Shown: positions 1 to 8,874, counted from the stretch's first letter. The stretch: DNA of 64,000 nt from Paenibacillus_AR mesotrionivorans (GCF_046098205.1 NZ_JBJURJ010000016.1:1-64000); one strand, 5' to 3'. Translations and numbers: made by a program. Notes: generated from the sequence alone by a model not told the origin.

Positions 1-76
1 GGGCGCTTAGCTCAGCCGGGAGAGCATCTGCCTTACAAGCAGAGGGTCGGGGGTTCGATCCCCTCAGCGCCCACCA
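1..76 (+). tRNA. tRNA-Val (anticodon TAC)
   Basis: A complete cloverleaf starts at the first base. The seven-base acceptor arm GGGCGCT pairs with AGCGCCC, followed by discriminator A and an encoded CCA at 74-76. The anticodon stem TCTGC/GCAGA encloses the loop CTTACAA, giving anticodon TAC (valine). The T arm GGGTTCGATCC is standard. It lies 7 bp before a tRNA-Leu gene, so this is probably the tail of a longer tRNA or rRNA-tRNA cluster that continues left of the window. Confidence 0.95.
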
Positions 77-83
77 TACATAT

Positions 84-168
84 GCGGTCGTGGCGGAATT
101 GGCAGACGCGCTGGATTCAGGTTCCAGTGGACTAATACTCCGTGGAGGTTCGAGTCCTCTCGACCGCA
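84..168 (+). tRNA. tRNA-Leu (anticodon CAG)
   Basis: A class II tRNA of 85 nt with acceptor arm GCGGTCG/CGACCGC and discriminator A. The anticodon loop TTCAGGT gives CAG, and a long variable arm follows, as expected for leucine. The 3' CCA is not encoded (CTA follows), so CCA must be added by the nucleotidyltransferase, unlike the neighbouring tRNA-Val where it is encoded. A terminator begins 14 bp downstream. Confidence 0.95.
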
Positions 169-181
169 CTACTCATTAGAC

Positions 182-217
182 AAAAAAGACTTCAGCTTTT
201 ATGCTGGAGTCTTTTTT
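182..217 (+). terminator. Terminator of the tRNA cluster
   Basis: An inverted repeat AAAAAAGACTTCAGC / GCTGGAGTCTTTTTT with a short loop (TTTTAT) ends in a run of T. It contains one G-T pair. It directly follows tRNA-Leu and is the natural end of the tRNA transcript. Confidence 0.85.
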
Positions 218-309
218 GTCATTCAGCATGTGCGCGGCGGTCTTCTCCTGTTAGAGGAGGGAGATAAAAGTTTGCCATTATTTTGATGGGTAATTTTACT
301 CATTTAAAC

Positions 310-333
310 CGTATTCGGTGAATACGTTATAAT
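310..333 (+). promoter_or_regulatory. Promoter with dyad operator before the MerR-like gene
   Basis: A perfect -10 box TATAAT sits at 328-333. Just upstream, overlapping the place where a -35 to -10 spacer should be, is a perfect dyad CGTATTC-GGT-GAATACG (310-326). No good -35 box at normal spacing is visible. MerR-family activators bind dyads inside over-long spacers, so autoregulation by the gene starting at 363 is a reasonable inference, not shown. Confidence 0.45.
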
Positions 334-362
334 AAACGCCTAGCATTGGAGGCAATATACAT

Positions 363-782
363 ATGAATTCAACCTGTAACCGATTATACAGTCAAATCGA
401 AATTATTATTTTAAGTAAGCTTCCGCCTACAACAGTTAAGCGGTGGCTGGAGTATTTTTCAGATTGTGTTCCTTCTATCCGAAAGGGAGATTTAGATTAT
501 TATCAATTTGAGACAGTCGAAGTCCTCAAACGGATTAGTGAATTGAGAAACGAAAAATATCGGTTAAAAAGCATCAGGCATCAGTTGGAGCAGGAGGGCT
601 TTAATAGAAAGAAAGAGGCATCAGAAGAAAATGGGTCAGGTGGAAAAATAACACAAGAGAAAGACATATCAACAAAAATGGAGAAGGAAGTAGATTCCCA
701 AGCGATTCTTTTGACCCTGCATGCCCTCGCTGCGGAGATGCATAGTATCTCTAAGAAGTTGGAGGTATTATGCAAGAGATAG
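363..782 (+). CDS. Small MerR-like helix-turn-helix protein
   Basis: A 139-residue protein starting at ATG behind a good GGAGG (349-353). Residues about 20-80 look like a MerR/RacA-type winged helix: a TVKRWL recognition-type segment, a YYQFETVEVLKRI second helix, then a charged helix (ELRNEKYRLKSIRHQLEQEGF). The middle (85-110) is polar and probably disordered. The C-terminus (LLTLHALAAEMHSISKKLEVL) is an amphipathic helix that could mediate dimerisation. There is no ligand-binding domain, so it may be a structural or autoregulatory DNA-binding protein. Target genes are unknown. The divergent minus-strand genes downstream end toward it. Confidence 0.6.
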   Translation: MNSTCNRLYSQIEIIILSKLPPTTVKRWLEYFSDCVPSIRKGDLDYYQFETVEVLKRISELRNEKYRLKSIRHQLEQEGFNRKKEASEENGSGGKITQEKDISTKMEKEVDSQAILLTLHALAAEMHSISKKLEVLCKR

Positions 783-897
783 ATGATTGCATGATGAAAC
801 AAAATAAAAAAACGCCAATTGGCACCGCGTGTTCGCGATAACCTTAGGCGCAATGTTGGAAACCAATAAGATTACTTGCCTGCGTAACCATGGTCGC

Positions 898-1698
898 TCA
901 ATTATGTTTTGGAGGACTAACCTTATTCTTAACGTTAATCCAGGGTTTACCCGGGCTGGGTGTTGGGTTTTTCCAATGAATGATAACCGGCTCTTTATGG
1001 ATGTCTCCGGTAAACCGATGAAGGAAGGTATTAAATTCCTCAATAACTTGTATGATCTGGGAGTCTCTGCTTGAGGATTGATCCCACTTGCTGATTTCCA
1101 TAATGAGCATAAAAAGATAGCTGTGCAGCTTTTTGGATTGTTCGGATTTTGGCATAACTTCTTGGGTAAGCACTGAATTTTCATATGGAGCAAAACGGAG
1201 AAGTGTTGACCACCAAAGTTTAGTGAGGGCAATACCTTCAAGCTTTATAATACTGTAATTGATGAAATTACTGAAAACGGGCAGCAGATACTCTCCCAGC
1301 CATTGATTTTCGTCCCTGTATACAATAATGGTGAGTTCCGCTAGTTTTGCGAGAGTGCGGGCAATATGATCTATACCTGAGGCGTTCGTTTGTTTAATGA
1401 TGTCATGCAGAACAGATAATTTCGTATTTATTTCTTCGAATTGACTGCAAAAAAGCTGAATTGTATTTAGACGCGATTGGTTGAAGATCAGGCTTCCCCG
1501 TAAATAAAATAAGGAATGGCATGTAAGGCACCACTCATTGAGCAGAGCCGCTAATTTGTCCGGATTATCATAAACAGCGTAGGAGTAAGCCGTTTGAGGA
1601 TCCGGCAGTAGGATATACAACCCTTCCCATAAACGCGGAAATGCCTGCTCCATTAAGATCATGGAATCTATTGCATCAGGAAAGTGGCTATTCGTCAT
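898..1698 (-). CDS. Hypothetical protein, coupled to the upstream NIPNITP-module gene
   Basis: 266 residues from the ATG at 1698; a longer reading to 1800 exists but runs through the acidic tail region of the upstream gene in another frame, so I reject it. The start overlaps the end of the preceding gene by 11 bp, which suggests translational coupling. The protein is largely helical, rich in Leu, Ile, Ser and Asn, with no signal peptide and no motif that I recognise. Its genetic link to the small protein carrying the collagen-protein N-module suggests a role in the same (probably spore surface) structure. That is inference from position only. Confidence 0.6.
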   Translation of the reverse strand: MTNSHFPDAIDSMILMEQAFPRLWEGLYILLPDPQTAYSYAVYDNPDKLAALLNEWCLTCHSLFYLRGSLIFNQSRLNTIQLFCSQFEEINTKLSVLHDIIKQTNASGIDHIARTLAKLAELTIIVYRDENQWLGEYLLPVFSNFINYSIIKLEGIALTKLWWSTLLRFAPYENSVLTQEVMPKSEQSKKLHSYLFMLIMEISKWDQSSSRDSQIIQVIEEFNTFLHRFTGDIHKEPVIIHWKNPTPSPGKPWINVKNKVSPPKHN

Positions 1699-2053
1699 AC
1701 GGCTCTTCTGATTTATGACAATTGGGATCATCGTCGTCTTCATCTTCTTCTTCATCTTCATCTCTGGATGTCCTATGCTCCAGATCCAAAACATCCTCAA
1801 GCTTCATCTGCAGAAGCATTTGGTTTTTGATGATGTTTCTAAGTGTTCGTTCCACACTGCGGTTAATATGAAGCATATCGTCCAAAGTGACCGCCTCGTT
1901 CTGAAGTAGGCGCTGAATTTTTTCGCCTTCCGCATTCAAAATATGAGAAAGAGCGATTTCTTCAAGAGCAATGGATGATAACAACAATGTAATCGACTCT
2001 TGTCGTGTCAATGTTATGATGGGTGTTATGTTCGGTATGTTCGGAAGAGACAT
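1688..2053 (-). CDS. Small protein with the NIPNITP N-terminal module and an acidic tail
   Basis: 121 residues, ATG preceded by AAAGGAG at normal spacing. Residues 1-90 (MSLPNIPNITPIITLTR, then a Leu/Ile/Glu helix with ALSHILNAEGEKIQ) are clearly the same module as the N-termini of the collagen-like proteins at 16741 and 18053. Here no collagen follows; the chain ends in a Glu/Asp run of about 15 acidic residues and a short polar tail. I infer an assembly or anchoring module that in two paralogues carries a collagen stalk and here stands alone, possibly as a base-layer or adaptor protein. It begins a two-gene unit with the downstream hypothetical gene. Confidence 0.7.
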   Translation of the reverse strand: MSLPNIPNITPIITLTRQESITLLLSSIALEEIALSHILNAEGEKIQRLLQNEAVTLDDMLHINRSVERTLRNIIKNQMLLQMKLEDVLDLEHRTSRDEDEEEDEDDDDPNCHKSEEPYDE

Positions 2054-2587
2054 GAAACACTTCTCCTTTCATTGGCGCTTACGGACCAAAGCTGTTCCAC
2101 ACAATCCAAGACAGACAAGCTGTTCTGCTGGATAGTGGCCGCGGATTGCATCTGTAATATATACATGAATACTAACCATTATATTCCCCCGTTATCCCCC
2201 ATACTTACAGCACCCTCCTCACTAAGCACTCCCGACTAAGTTCACTCGTCATCCTGCAGATTTCCGTTTCTAAACCCAAAGGCGTGTGCATACAGTAAAA
2301 TTAACGTCCGGTTAGGCCATCAAATCCACTCGGTCCGTTTTGGAAGGGAGGGTTAATGAGTCGCTATACAACAGGGATATACTCCAGAATGGATTAAGAG
2401 GTTCCTGTACTAGCTGGTGCCTGCCAGAGCAGAGCCTAGAACGGCTTTTCGTTGTTGGCGGTTAAGCTGAATTTGGAATGGAATGAGTTGCGCAGGGTCT
2501 CTATAAACGGGGAGAGTCATATACTGGCAGTGTTATGGGATTAAAAATCCATGAATTCTTAATTGGTTTGAAAATGGGAGGAGAAAC
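2054..2587. other. 534-bp intergenic region with no confident gene
   Basis: This gap separates the divergent genes at 2053 (minus) and 2588 (plus) and must hold both promoters. I see no clear sigma-A promoter. A 13-codon ORF at 2356-2397 has a good GGGAGG site just before its ATG but no other support. CATATACT at 2518-2525 resembles a sigma-E -10 element but I cannot find a matching -35. No tRNA, repeat or terminator was recognised. Confidence 0.4.
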
Positions 2588-3712
2588 ATGATTACAATAA
2601 GTCTCTGTATGATTGTTCGCAACGAAGAAAAAAGTCTGGGCCGTTGCTTGGACGGAGTGAAGGATATTGCTGATGAAATTATTATCGTGGATACGGGTTC
2701 TACAGACAACACCAAAGAAGTTGCAGAATCGTATGGAGCAAAAATCTACGATTTTGAATGGATCCAGGATTTTGGAGCTGCCCGGAACTATTCCTTCAGC
2801 AAAGCAACCAGCGAATACATTCTGTGGCTGGATGCCGATGATACGATAGAAGAGAAGGACAGAGAGCTCTTCAAACAGCTTAAGGCCACGTTATCTCCGG
2901 ACTATCAGTCAGTCAGCATGGCGTACAACCTGGCTTTTGACTCCGAGGGAAAAGTCATTAGCAGCTTGCGGCGCAACCGTTTGGTAAGAAGGGATTGCAA
3001 CTTCCAATGGATTGGTCCGGTGCATGAGTATCTGGCTGCAGGCGGCAATACGTTGGCAAGTGACGTATGCATCACCCATAAGAAAGACAAGGAGTACACA
3101 GACCGTAACCTGCAGATTTACCTGAACCGGGAGAAGAAGGGGGAAGATTTTTCGCCGCGGGACCTATATTATTTTGCCAATGAGTTAAGAGAGCATGCAA
3201 GATATGAGGAATCGGTGAAATATTACAGACGCTTTCTCGATACAGAGCAGGGCTGGATAGAGGATAATTTTCAAGCATGCTTGAAGCTTGCTGCCTGTTA
3301 TGAAAAGCTGGGCAATACAAAAGCGCGCATCCAAGCCCTGTGTGAGACATTGCGTTATGACATGCCGCGCTCGGAATTTTGCTGCCAGATGGGCTATTAT
3401 TTCCTGAGCACCAATGAAATTAATCAAGCGATTTATTGGTTCAAAACTGCCATTGAGCTGCCGAAGCGTGAAACCATGGGGCTTCAGGATATGACCTCGA
3501 CGAATTGGGTGCCTCATTTGCAATTATGCCTGTGCTACGACAAGCTGGGTTTGTTTACCAAAGCGAATTATCACAATGAAATGGCATTGATGTATTATCC
3601 GACGCATCCCAGTATGCTGTATAACCGCACTTATTACAAAGGCAAGCTGGGAGAATCCTTCGTGTCTTTCAATGAAGACCTGGTGCAAGCGGCTGAGGGG
3701 AAAAGCGTATGA
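2588..3712 (+). CDS. Glycosyltransferase family 2 with TPR-like C-terminal half
   Basis: 374 residues, ATG with GGGAGGAG 6 bp upstream. Residues 1-200 are a GT-A fold: LCMIVRNEE at the start, VDTGSTD (34-40) for nucleotide-sugar binding, and WLDADD (80-85) as the metal-binding DXD motif. The C-terminal 170 residues are TPR-like helices (YESVKYYRRFLD, LAACYEKLGN, ALMYYPTHPSML). The architecture matches SunS-like and other TPR-glycosyltransferases that modify peptide chains in the cytoplasm. It overlaps the next glycosyltransferase by 4 bp (ATGA). In this locus its likely targets are the Thr-rich collagen-like proteins encoded from 7621 on; donor sugar is unknown. Confidence 0.85.
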   Translation: MITISLCMIVRNEEKSLGRCLDGVKDIADEIIIVDTGSTDNTKEVAESYGAKIYDFEWIQDFGAARNYSFSKATSEYILWLDADDTIEEKDRELFKQLKATLSPDYQSVSMAYNLAFDSEGKVISSLRRNRLVRRDCNFQWIGPVHEYLAAGGNTLASDVCITHKKDKEYTDRNLQIYLNREKKGEDFSPRDLYYFANELREHARYEESVKYYRRFLDTEQGWIEDNFQACLKLAACYEKLGNTKARIQALCETLRYDMPRSEFCCQMGYYFLSTNEINQAIYWFKTAIELPKRETMGLQDMTSTNWVPHLQLCLCYDKLGLFTKANYHNEMALMYYPTHPSMLYNRTYYKGKLGESFVSFNEDLVQAAEGKSV

Positions 3713-4896
3713 AAACCAGTATCGTGATATTAACGCTTAACCAGCTTCCTCTTACCATCCAATGTTTGGAGAGCATCTGGAAGAATACGTCCACACCTTA
3801 TGAGCTTATCCTGGTGGATAACGGATCAAAGGACGGGACAATTGATTATTTAAGAAATTTAGGTGACCGGATCATTCTCATTGAAAATCCGTATAATCTA
3901 GGTTTTGCCAAAGGCTGCAATCAAGGCACGGAGGTCGCTACTGGGGATCAAATATTATTTCTGAATAACGATACCATTCTGCCCCCAGGTTGGCTTGAAC
4001 CCATGGTTGAGGCTTTATACAGTGATGACGATGTCGGAATTGTGGGACCTGTTACGAATTACATTAGCGGCCAGCAGAAGATTCCCGTACCCTATACGCA
4101 TATTGGCGATATGGAGCCCTTCGCAAAGGCCCACATGCAGAAGCATAAAGGAGATATGCAGGAGGTACGGAGAATTGTCGGTTTTTGTCTGATGGCCAGG
4201 AGCAGCTTGCTTGAGGACATTGGCGTATTCGATGAACGGTATGGATTAGGGAATTATGAGGATGACGACTTGTGTCTGCGGGCAGTGAGAGCCGGCTACA
4301 AGCTGCTAATTGCTTGGGGATCATTTATCCACCATATTGGCCATGCGAGCATGGGCCAGTCAGAATCAGCAAGCTTAGGGAACCTGTTGCAGATTAACCG
4401 CGAAAAGTCTCTCCAAAAATGGGGTCTTCCTGTCCATGAACTGTTGTATTCACCCGCTGTCCGTATCAGTGCTTGTTTCATTACTTCCAACAGTGAAGAG
4501 ATATTGGAAGCCACGCTTTCTTCATTCCAGGGAGCAGTCGAGGAAATTATTGTGGTCGATATGAATTCCTCAGATGGAACCGTGGATATAGCCAGAAAAT
4601 ATGCAAATAAAGTGGTTGCTCTAAAAAGTGCTGGTTCACCTCAGTTGGAGCCTGAGATGATGTATCAATTAGCCTCGGGTGATTATCTGTTATGGCTGGA
4701 GCCGGGAGATATTCTGGACACCTCCTCACGAAGAAGAATGGCCGGGTTGAAGAAATCCTTATATCCCGGATATGACGTCGTTACTGTTTCCTTCGAGAAT
4801 GGCGCCAGATATTTGACCGCAAAAAGCTTGCATAAGGTGGATCCGCAGACCGCTATCAAGTCACCTGATACCGCTTATTTCAGAAGCCAATTGTAA
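3709..4896 (+). CDS. Glycosyltransferase family 2, rhamnosyltransferase-like, with a second degenerate GT domain
   Basis: 395 residues, translationally coupled to the previous gene by ATGA. Residues 1-240 form a complete GT2 domain: VDNGSKDGT (36-44), FLNNDT (84-89) as the DXD equivalent, and the acceptor-side motif YEDDDLCLRAVRAGYKL. Residues 248-395 restart a GT-A-like fold (CFITSNSEEILEATL, VVDMNSSDGTVDIA, YLLWLEPGD) but stop short and lack a proper DXD, so this half is probably non-catalytic. Family members transfer rhamnose or other sugars from dTDP or UDP donors. A strong shared terminator follows. Confidence 0.85.
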   Translation: MKTSIVILTLNQLPLTIQCLESIWKNTSTPYELILVDNGSKDGTIDYLRNLGDRIILIENPYNLGFAKGCNQGTEVATGDQILFLNNDTILPPGWLEPMVEALYSDDDVGIVGPVTNYISGQQKIPVPYTHIGDMEPFAKAHMQKHKGDMQEVRRIVGFCLMARSSLLEDIGVFDERYGLGNYEDDDLCLRAVRAGYKLLIAWGSFIHHIGHASMGQSESASLGNLLQINREKSLQKWGLPVHELLYSPAVRISACFITSNSEEILEATLSSFQGAVEEIIVVDMNSSDGTVDIARKYANKVVALKSAGSPQLEPEMMYQLASGDYLLWLEPGDILDTSSRRRMAGLKKSLYPGYDVVTVSFENGARYLTAKSLHKVDPQTAIKSPDTAYFRSQL

Positions 4897-4913
4897 AAAA
4901 AACCGTCGAATAA

Positions 4914-4958
4914 AAGGCGCCGCAAAGCTGTTAATCACACACAGCTTTGCGGCGCCTT
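4914..4958. terminator. Bidirectional terminator between converging genes
   Basis: An 18-bp perfect stem (AAGGCGCCGCAAAGCTGT at 4914-4931 with its complement at 4941-4958) and a 9-nt loop. It has A-rich sequence on the left and T/A-rich on the right, so it can end transcripts from both the glycosyltransferase pair and the minus-strand acyltransferase. Confidence 0.9.
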
Positions 4959-4959
4959 A

Positions 4960-5484
4960 TTATGAGCAGATGGGAGAAGCTCTGGAGGGAACGCCCATTG
5001 CCCGGAAGCCATCAGGAATATCCTTGGTCACCACTGTATTAGGGGCCACAATACAATCTCTTCCTATATTCACGTTGCCAACGATGACTGCATGGGCGCC
5101 AATAGTAGTGTTATCTCCAATTATCACTTGATTGTCCCGGGTAGTGGTTCCTTGCAGCCCAATGGGAATGCCGATTTCCCGGAATTGGTGATCCGTATCG
5201 GAGATATAAACATACGGGCCTATTGTCACATTTTTACCGACTTCAATGCGGTTGATGGCAGACATTAATACATCACGGTCGCATCGGGTACCTTCGCCAA
5301 TGGAGATTTTGGGGACGGGACCTATCCCCGGTGTGGCCACATTGAACCAATACCCATCTCCGATGGAGGTGTGATCACCAATCCAAACTTCTTCGGGATA
5401 ATTGAAGTAGCCGTCATCGGATATTGTGGCATTCACTCCAAGATAACAAAGCCGATTTCTTAATGAGATGTCAATAGGAGACAT
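4960..5484 (-). CDS. Hexapeptide-repeat (left-handed beta-helix) acyltransferase
   Basis: 174 residues. Repeated I-G-X-X-X-X-I/V hexapeptides (VWIGDHTSIGDG, KISIGEGTRC, IGPYVYISDTDHQF, VIIGDNTTIGAHAVIVGNVNIGRDC, VAPNTVVTKDIP) define a LbH transferase of the maltose/galactoside O-acetyltransferase (NodL/LacA/CatB) group. The ISDTDHQF segment carries the usual catalytic His. The substrate is probably a sugar residue; within this locus an O-acetylated glycan on the collagen-like fibres is plausible. It shares organisation with the N-terminal half of the protein at 19374-20540. Its promoter should lie in 5485-5698 together with that of the divergent gene. Confidence 0.8.
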   Translation of the reverse strand: MSPIDISLRNRLCYLGVNATISDDGYFNYPEEVWIGDHTSIGDGYWFNVATPGIGPVPKISIGEGTRCDRDVLMSAINRIEVGKNVTIGPYVYISDTDHQFREIGIPIGLQGTTTRDNQVIIGDNTTIGAHAVIVGNVNIGRDCIVAPNTVVTKDIPDGFRAMGVPSRASPICS

Positions 5485-5698
5485 GCTATAGGTTACCTCC
5501 TTCGGAAGCCTTTTTATAGTATGTATGAAGAAGTGCCGGATTCAGACTTGGAAAATAAGGGGACAGGCTGAGTTATATTTTCCTGTCCTTCTTTATATGA
5601 CAAGTTTCTAACTTCTGGGCGGAAGCATATACATAGCTCATAGTGCAAAAAATGGGCTCGGACTGCTATGTCTGCAAAGTCCATCAAGTCCACATGAA

Positions 5699-7513
5699 AT
5701 GGATGCCGTGGACGAGAGGAGGGAGCGTCTTCTGAATAAGGTCCAGTTAAGCGTCTGTATGATTGTAAAGGATGAGGAGCAATGGATTGGCCGCTGCCTT
5801 GCCAGCATCCGCCCTTATGCGGGAGAAATTATCGTAGTGGATACGGGCTCCCACGATCAAACAGCAGGGATTGTCCAGTCCTTGGGGGGACGTATCCTGC
5901 CATTCGAGTGGACGGGAAGCTTCGCTGATGCCCGGAATTTCGGTCTGGAGCATGCAACTGGAGAATGGATCATGTGGTTGGATGCGGATGAAGAAGTAGA
6001 TGTACAACAAGCAAGTCACTTGCTGGAGCTGCACCAATATAAGAAGAGTAATTTGCTGGCCGTGGAAATGATCCATTTCAATGGGGCCTTACATCCTCAC
6101 CCTGACGAAGCATACCGCATGGTCCATCATCGTCTCTTCCGAAATGGCAAGGGTTTTTACTTTACAGGAGACATTCATGAGCAATTATCCAATTCCCGTA
6201 CGGATATGGTACAGGAGGTGGAACAGTGTGAGATTCTGCCTGTTACGGTGCTTCATTACGGTTATTTGGAGGCAGTTGCCGATACAAAGCATAAATTCTC
6301 ACGAAATTTCAGCATCCTGCAAAAGAAGCTGGCCGAGATGCACGAACCCGATCCTTGGCTGATGTACCATTTGGCCAGTGAGTATTACCGGAAGAAGGAT
6401 TACAACACTGCCATCGATCAGCTCAATTTGGCTATCCGCATGGCACTTGCCCAGGGAATGCTACCTCCACCGTTGTTTTATAAGCTGAAATATGCCTCGT
6501 TGCTTGAAGCAAAGCAATTTGAAGCCGCGTGGTCGGGCATTGATAAAGCGATTTTGCTTTATCCGGATTATGTGGACTTACATTTTTACAAAGGGTGCAT
6601 CTTGCTCCAGTTGGGTAAGGCAGAATTAGCACTTCCTACGTTTGAGGAATGTTTGCGGTTGGGCGATGTACATCCCCATTATATGACCCTGCAAGGCGCC
6701 GGTTCCTTCTACACCTTCTACTATCTTGGTTTGTGCTATGCCCAATTGAAAGCCCCGCACAAAGCAAGCCAGATGTACGTAAAAGCCCTAGAGCGATCTC
6801 CCCATTTTTCGGAAGCCAGGCAGGAGTTGGAACGGGTAAGAGCTTCAGAACATAGCATATCGTGTTTAGTTGATTCCAGCTCGTCCGCTTTTCTACCAGA
6901 TTCTATGCAACCCATAGCCGACCCCTATCCTGTAGTTATTGCCGCCCGGTTGACCATAGGGACAATGTTAATTCCAGGGGGAAACGGGCCGGACCGGTTA
7001 GATCAATGGCTGAAAGAATGGGATGCTTATGCAGATGAATGGTTGATTGTGGACTGCGGTCTGCAGCGGGAGGAAAAAGCGGTTGCCCGCCGGTATGCTC
7101 ATCAACTTGTTGTTTACAACAACAGTAATTCCGAATGGGCTAAACCGGGAATCGTTCTCCGCGAAACAGCATCCTGCGAATATTTTCTATGGCTTCATCC
7201 TGCGGATCGTCTGACCCCGGAGGCTTCGCAGGAGCTGGATGCGTTGCGGCAATGGCTGGATGCACAAGACGGCAGGAAAATGGATGCAATTTCATTCCAG
7301 TTAAGCTGGCCCAATCCGGAAACTGACGATTCAACGGGTTGGACGGTTACACGCAACCGGCTGGTGCGCAAAGCTGCGATTGCGGATTGGAATCCCCAAC
7401 TGGAGGAATTCCTCCTGCCGCCTGGAGCATTGGTGCAGGAAAGCGGGATTCGGTTGCAGTTTGACCGGGGCTTGGGGAGGAAACAACTAAACACTTTGTC
7501 AGAAAGCAGTTAA
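5699..7513 (+). CDS. Glycosyltransferase 2 - TPR - degenerate glycosyltransferase protein
   Basis: 604 residues as drawn from ATG 5699, which has no convincing ribosome site; AGGAGGG lies inside the frame (5719-5725), 8 bp before a CTG codon, so initiation may really be there. Residues 15-200: GT2 domain with LSVCMIVKDEE, VDTGSHD and WLDADEE (DXD). Residues 215-375: TPR-like helices (LASEYYRKKDYNTAIDQL, ALPTFEECLRLG, KASQMYVKALERSP). Residues 410-600: a second GT-like fold with no DXD (WLHPADRL in its place). Similar to the gene at 2588 but longer. Probably a cytoplasmic protein O-glycosyltransferase acting on the collagen-like proteins encoded immediately downstream. Confidence 0.8.
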   Translation: MDAVDERRERLLNKVQLSVCMIVKDEEQWIGRCLASIRPYAGEIIVVDTGSHDQTAGIVQSLGGRILPFEWTGSFADARNFGLEHATGEWIMWLDADEEVDVQQASHLLELHQYKKSNLLAVEMIHFNGALHPHPDEAYRMVHHRLFRNGKGFYFTGDIHEQLSNSRTDMVQEVEQCEILPVTVLHYGYLEAVADTKHKFSRNFSILQKKLAEMHEPDPWLMYHLASEYYRKKDYNTAIDQLNLAIRMALAQGMLPPPLFYKLKYASLLEAKQFEAAWSGIDKAILLYPDYVDLHFYKGCILLQLGKAELALPTFEECLRLGDVHPHYMTLQGAGSFYTFYYLGLCYAQLKAPHKASQMYVKALERSPHFSEARQELERVRASEHSISCLVDSSSSAFLPDSMQPIADPYPVVIAARLTIGTMLIPGGNGPDRLDQWLKEWDAYADEWLIVDCGLQREEKAVARRYAHQLVVYNNSNSEWAKPGIVLRETASCEYFLWLHPADRLTPEASQELDALRQWLDAQDGRKMDAISFQLSWPNPETDDSTGWTVTRNRLVRKAAIADWNPQLEEFLLPPGALVQESGIRLQFDRGLGRKQLNTLSESS

Positions 7514-7620
7514 GTATTTTCCAACGAAAGGGGGGATGCGCCGGTCTGATCATTGTAGGAGATTGCCAAAGCCGGAGGGCAATTGTCTTAGAAATTCACT
7601 TGGAAGAGGAGTTGTGTGGG

Positions 7621-8874
7621 ATGCCTTTATTTACTCCAATTCTATTGGGGAACCCAGGGGCGGCAATCAGCTTTAGTGCCAGTGTAGAGCAGGCGGAAAA
7701 TCAGCCGCTCACACAAATTAATTTCACCGTTCCCATTCGCTTCAAACTTCAGAATTCAGGCAGCTACTTGCTTGTGCTGGGTCTTGAGCTATTGAAAAAC
7801 GGCCAGATAATAAAGACTGTTACAGACCCCTATACCGGAACCGGAGCCGCCAACGAGACGGTCGCTGGTGAGATTGACTTCCACGTTCTGGAGGCATTAG
7901 CAGTAGGTACACATCAATACGAGCTGCGGGTACGGGTATTGGCTTATCAGAATGTGCAGTCGCATCCGGAGGCGGGATATCCGGCTACATCACTTCACTT
8001 GTCGTCTGAAGCGGATGATGTGGGGCCTGAAGGCCCTCCCGGTCCTCCGGGGCCATACGGGGATGATGGCCCTAAAGGTCCTCCCGGGGCTACGGGGCCA
8101 AGGGGTGATGTTGGTACTGGGGCAACGGGAGCAACAGGCAACAAGGGCGTTACCGGTCCTACTGGACCGTTTGTATTCAGCGGAGGTGATCCAGGTCCGA
8201 CAGGTGCTACAGGCCCAACAGGCGAAGGGGCTACCGGTCCTACAGGTCCTACCGGTGACGGTATCACAGGTCCTACCGGTGTTGGTTTGCCAGGTCCTAC
8301 AGGAGCCACAGGGGTAACCGGAGCTAGGGGTGATACCGGACCCGGCGGAATCACAGGACCTACAGGTCCAACAGGTACGGATTGGGGCTGGAGAGGACCG
8401 ACAGGACCCGCCTTTACCGGGCCAGGACCGGGATTTCCCGGAGGCTACGTTCAAGGCTATACTCAGTTTGATCTATCTACTGGGAATTGGACAGAAATTG
8501 GGCGAATCTCCAACATCGTAGTTCCTGCTCCTCCGGAGCAACAACCACTTCAACCTGCGGTCATTCTGAAGGGCAGTTTTGGAATCCTCTATTTAGTTAG
8601 TGAAAATGTTCCTGTGGATGTTACTGTGGATTATCGTATTCTGCGTGACGGATCAGAAATTCAATCCTTCCGTTATCATGATGTCCGGTCTAATCCGAGT
8701 TCCGCTATGGATATCAACTTCTGGTTACCTCTTTATCATGTAGATTTGGCAGCAGCTCAAGGCGCGCATGAATATATTATTCAGGCAAGGTCTGGACTGG
8801 CGTCAGGGATTCCGCACAGCGTGTATACTCAGAAACAGTCCTTTACTGCAAGTGTGATCTACAGCGCAGATTAA
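7621..8874 (+). CDS. Collagen-like protein 1 (beta-sandwich - collagen - beta-sandwich)
   Basis: 417 residues. I start at ATG 7621 because GAGGAG lies 9 bp before it, the same spacing as in the next gene; an ATG at 7600 lacks a site. Residues 1-135 are beta-rich with no signal peptide (VPIRFKL, YLLVLGLELLKNGQ, VGTHQYELRVRVL). Residues 140-270 are Gly-X-Y: first collagen-classical GPEGPPGPPGP, then GPTGATGPTG with several one- or two-residue interruptions. The C-terminal 145 residues are again beta-rich (VDYRILRDGSEI, AQGAHEYIIQARSG) and resemble the N-domain in pattern. First gene of a four-gene unit. Probably a trimeric surface fibre, likely on spores. Confidence 0.85.
   Translation: MPLFTPILLGNPGAAISFSASVEQAENQPLTQINFTVPIRFKLQNSGSYLLVLGLELLKNGQIIKTVTDPYTGTGAANETVAGEIDFHVLEALAVGTHQYELRVRVLAYQNVQSHPEAGYPATSLHLSSEADDVGPEGPPGPPGPYGDDGPKGPPGATGPRGDVGTGATGATGNKGVTGPTGPFVFSGGDPGPTGATGPTGEGATGPTGPTGDGITGPTGVGLPGPTGATGVTGARGDTGPGGITGPTGPTGTDWGWRGPTGPAFTGPGPGFPGGYVQGYTQFDLSTGNWTEIGRISNIVVPAPPEQQPLQPAVILKGSFGILYLVSENVPVDVTVDYRILRDGSEIQSFRYHDVRSNPSSAMDINFWLPLYHVDLAAAQGAHEYIIQARSGLASGIPHSVYTQKQSFTASVIYSAD

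Noticed and set aside
829..1074. Plus-strand ORF of 81 codons
   Set aside because: It lies opposite the minus-strand gene 898-1698, which has better codon use and a coupled upstream gene.
7535..7672. 45-codon ORF before collagen-like gene 1 with a G-rich upstream stretch
   Set aside because: The site touches the ATG, the peptide is low-quality and the frame runs into the collagen gene.
7990..8454. Long antisense and shifted frames in collagen-like genes 1-4, 6 and 7
   Set aside because: Same artefact of GC-rich Gly-X-Y codons (GGN CCN ACN) read in other frames; no starts with sites.
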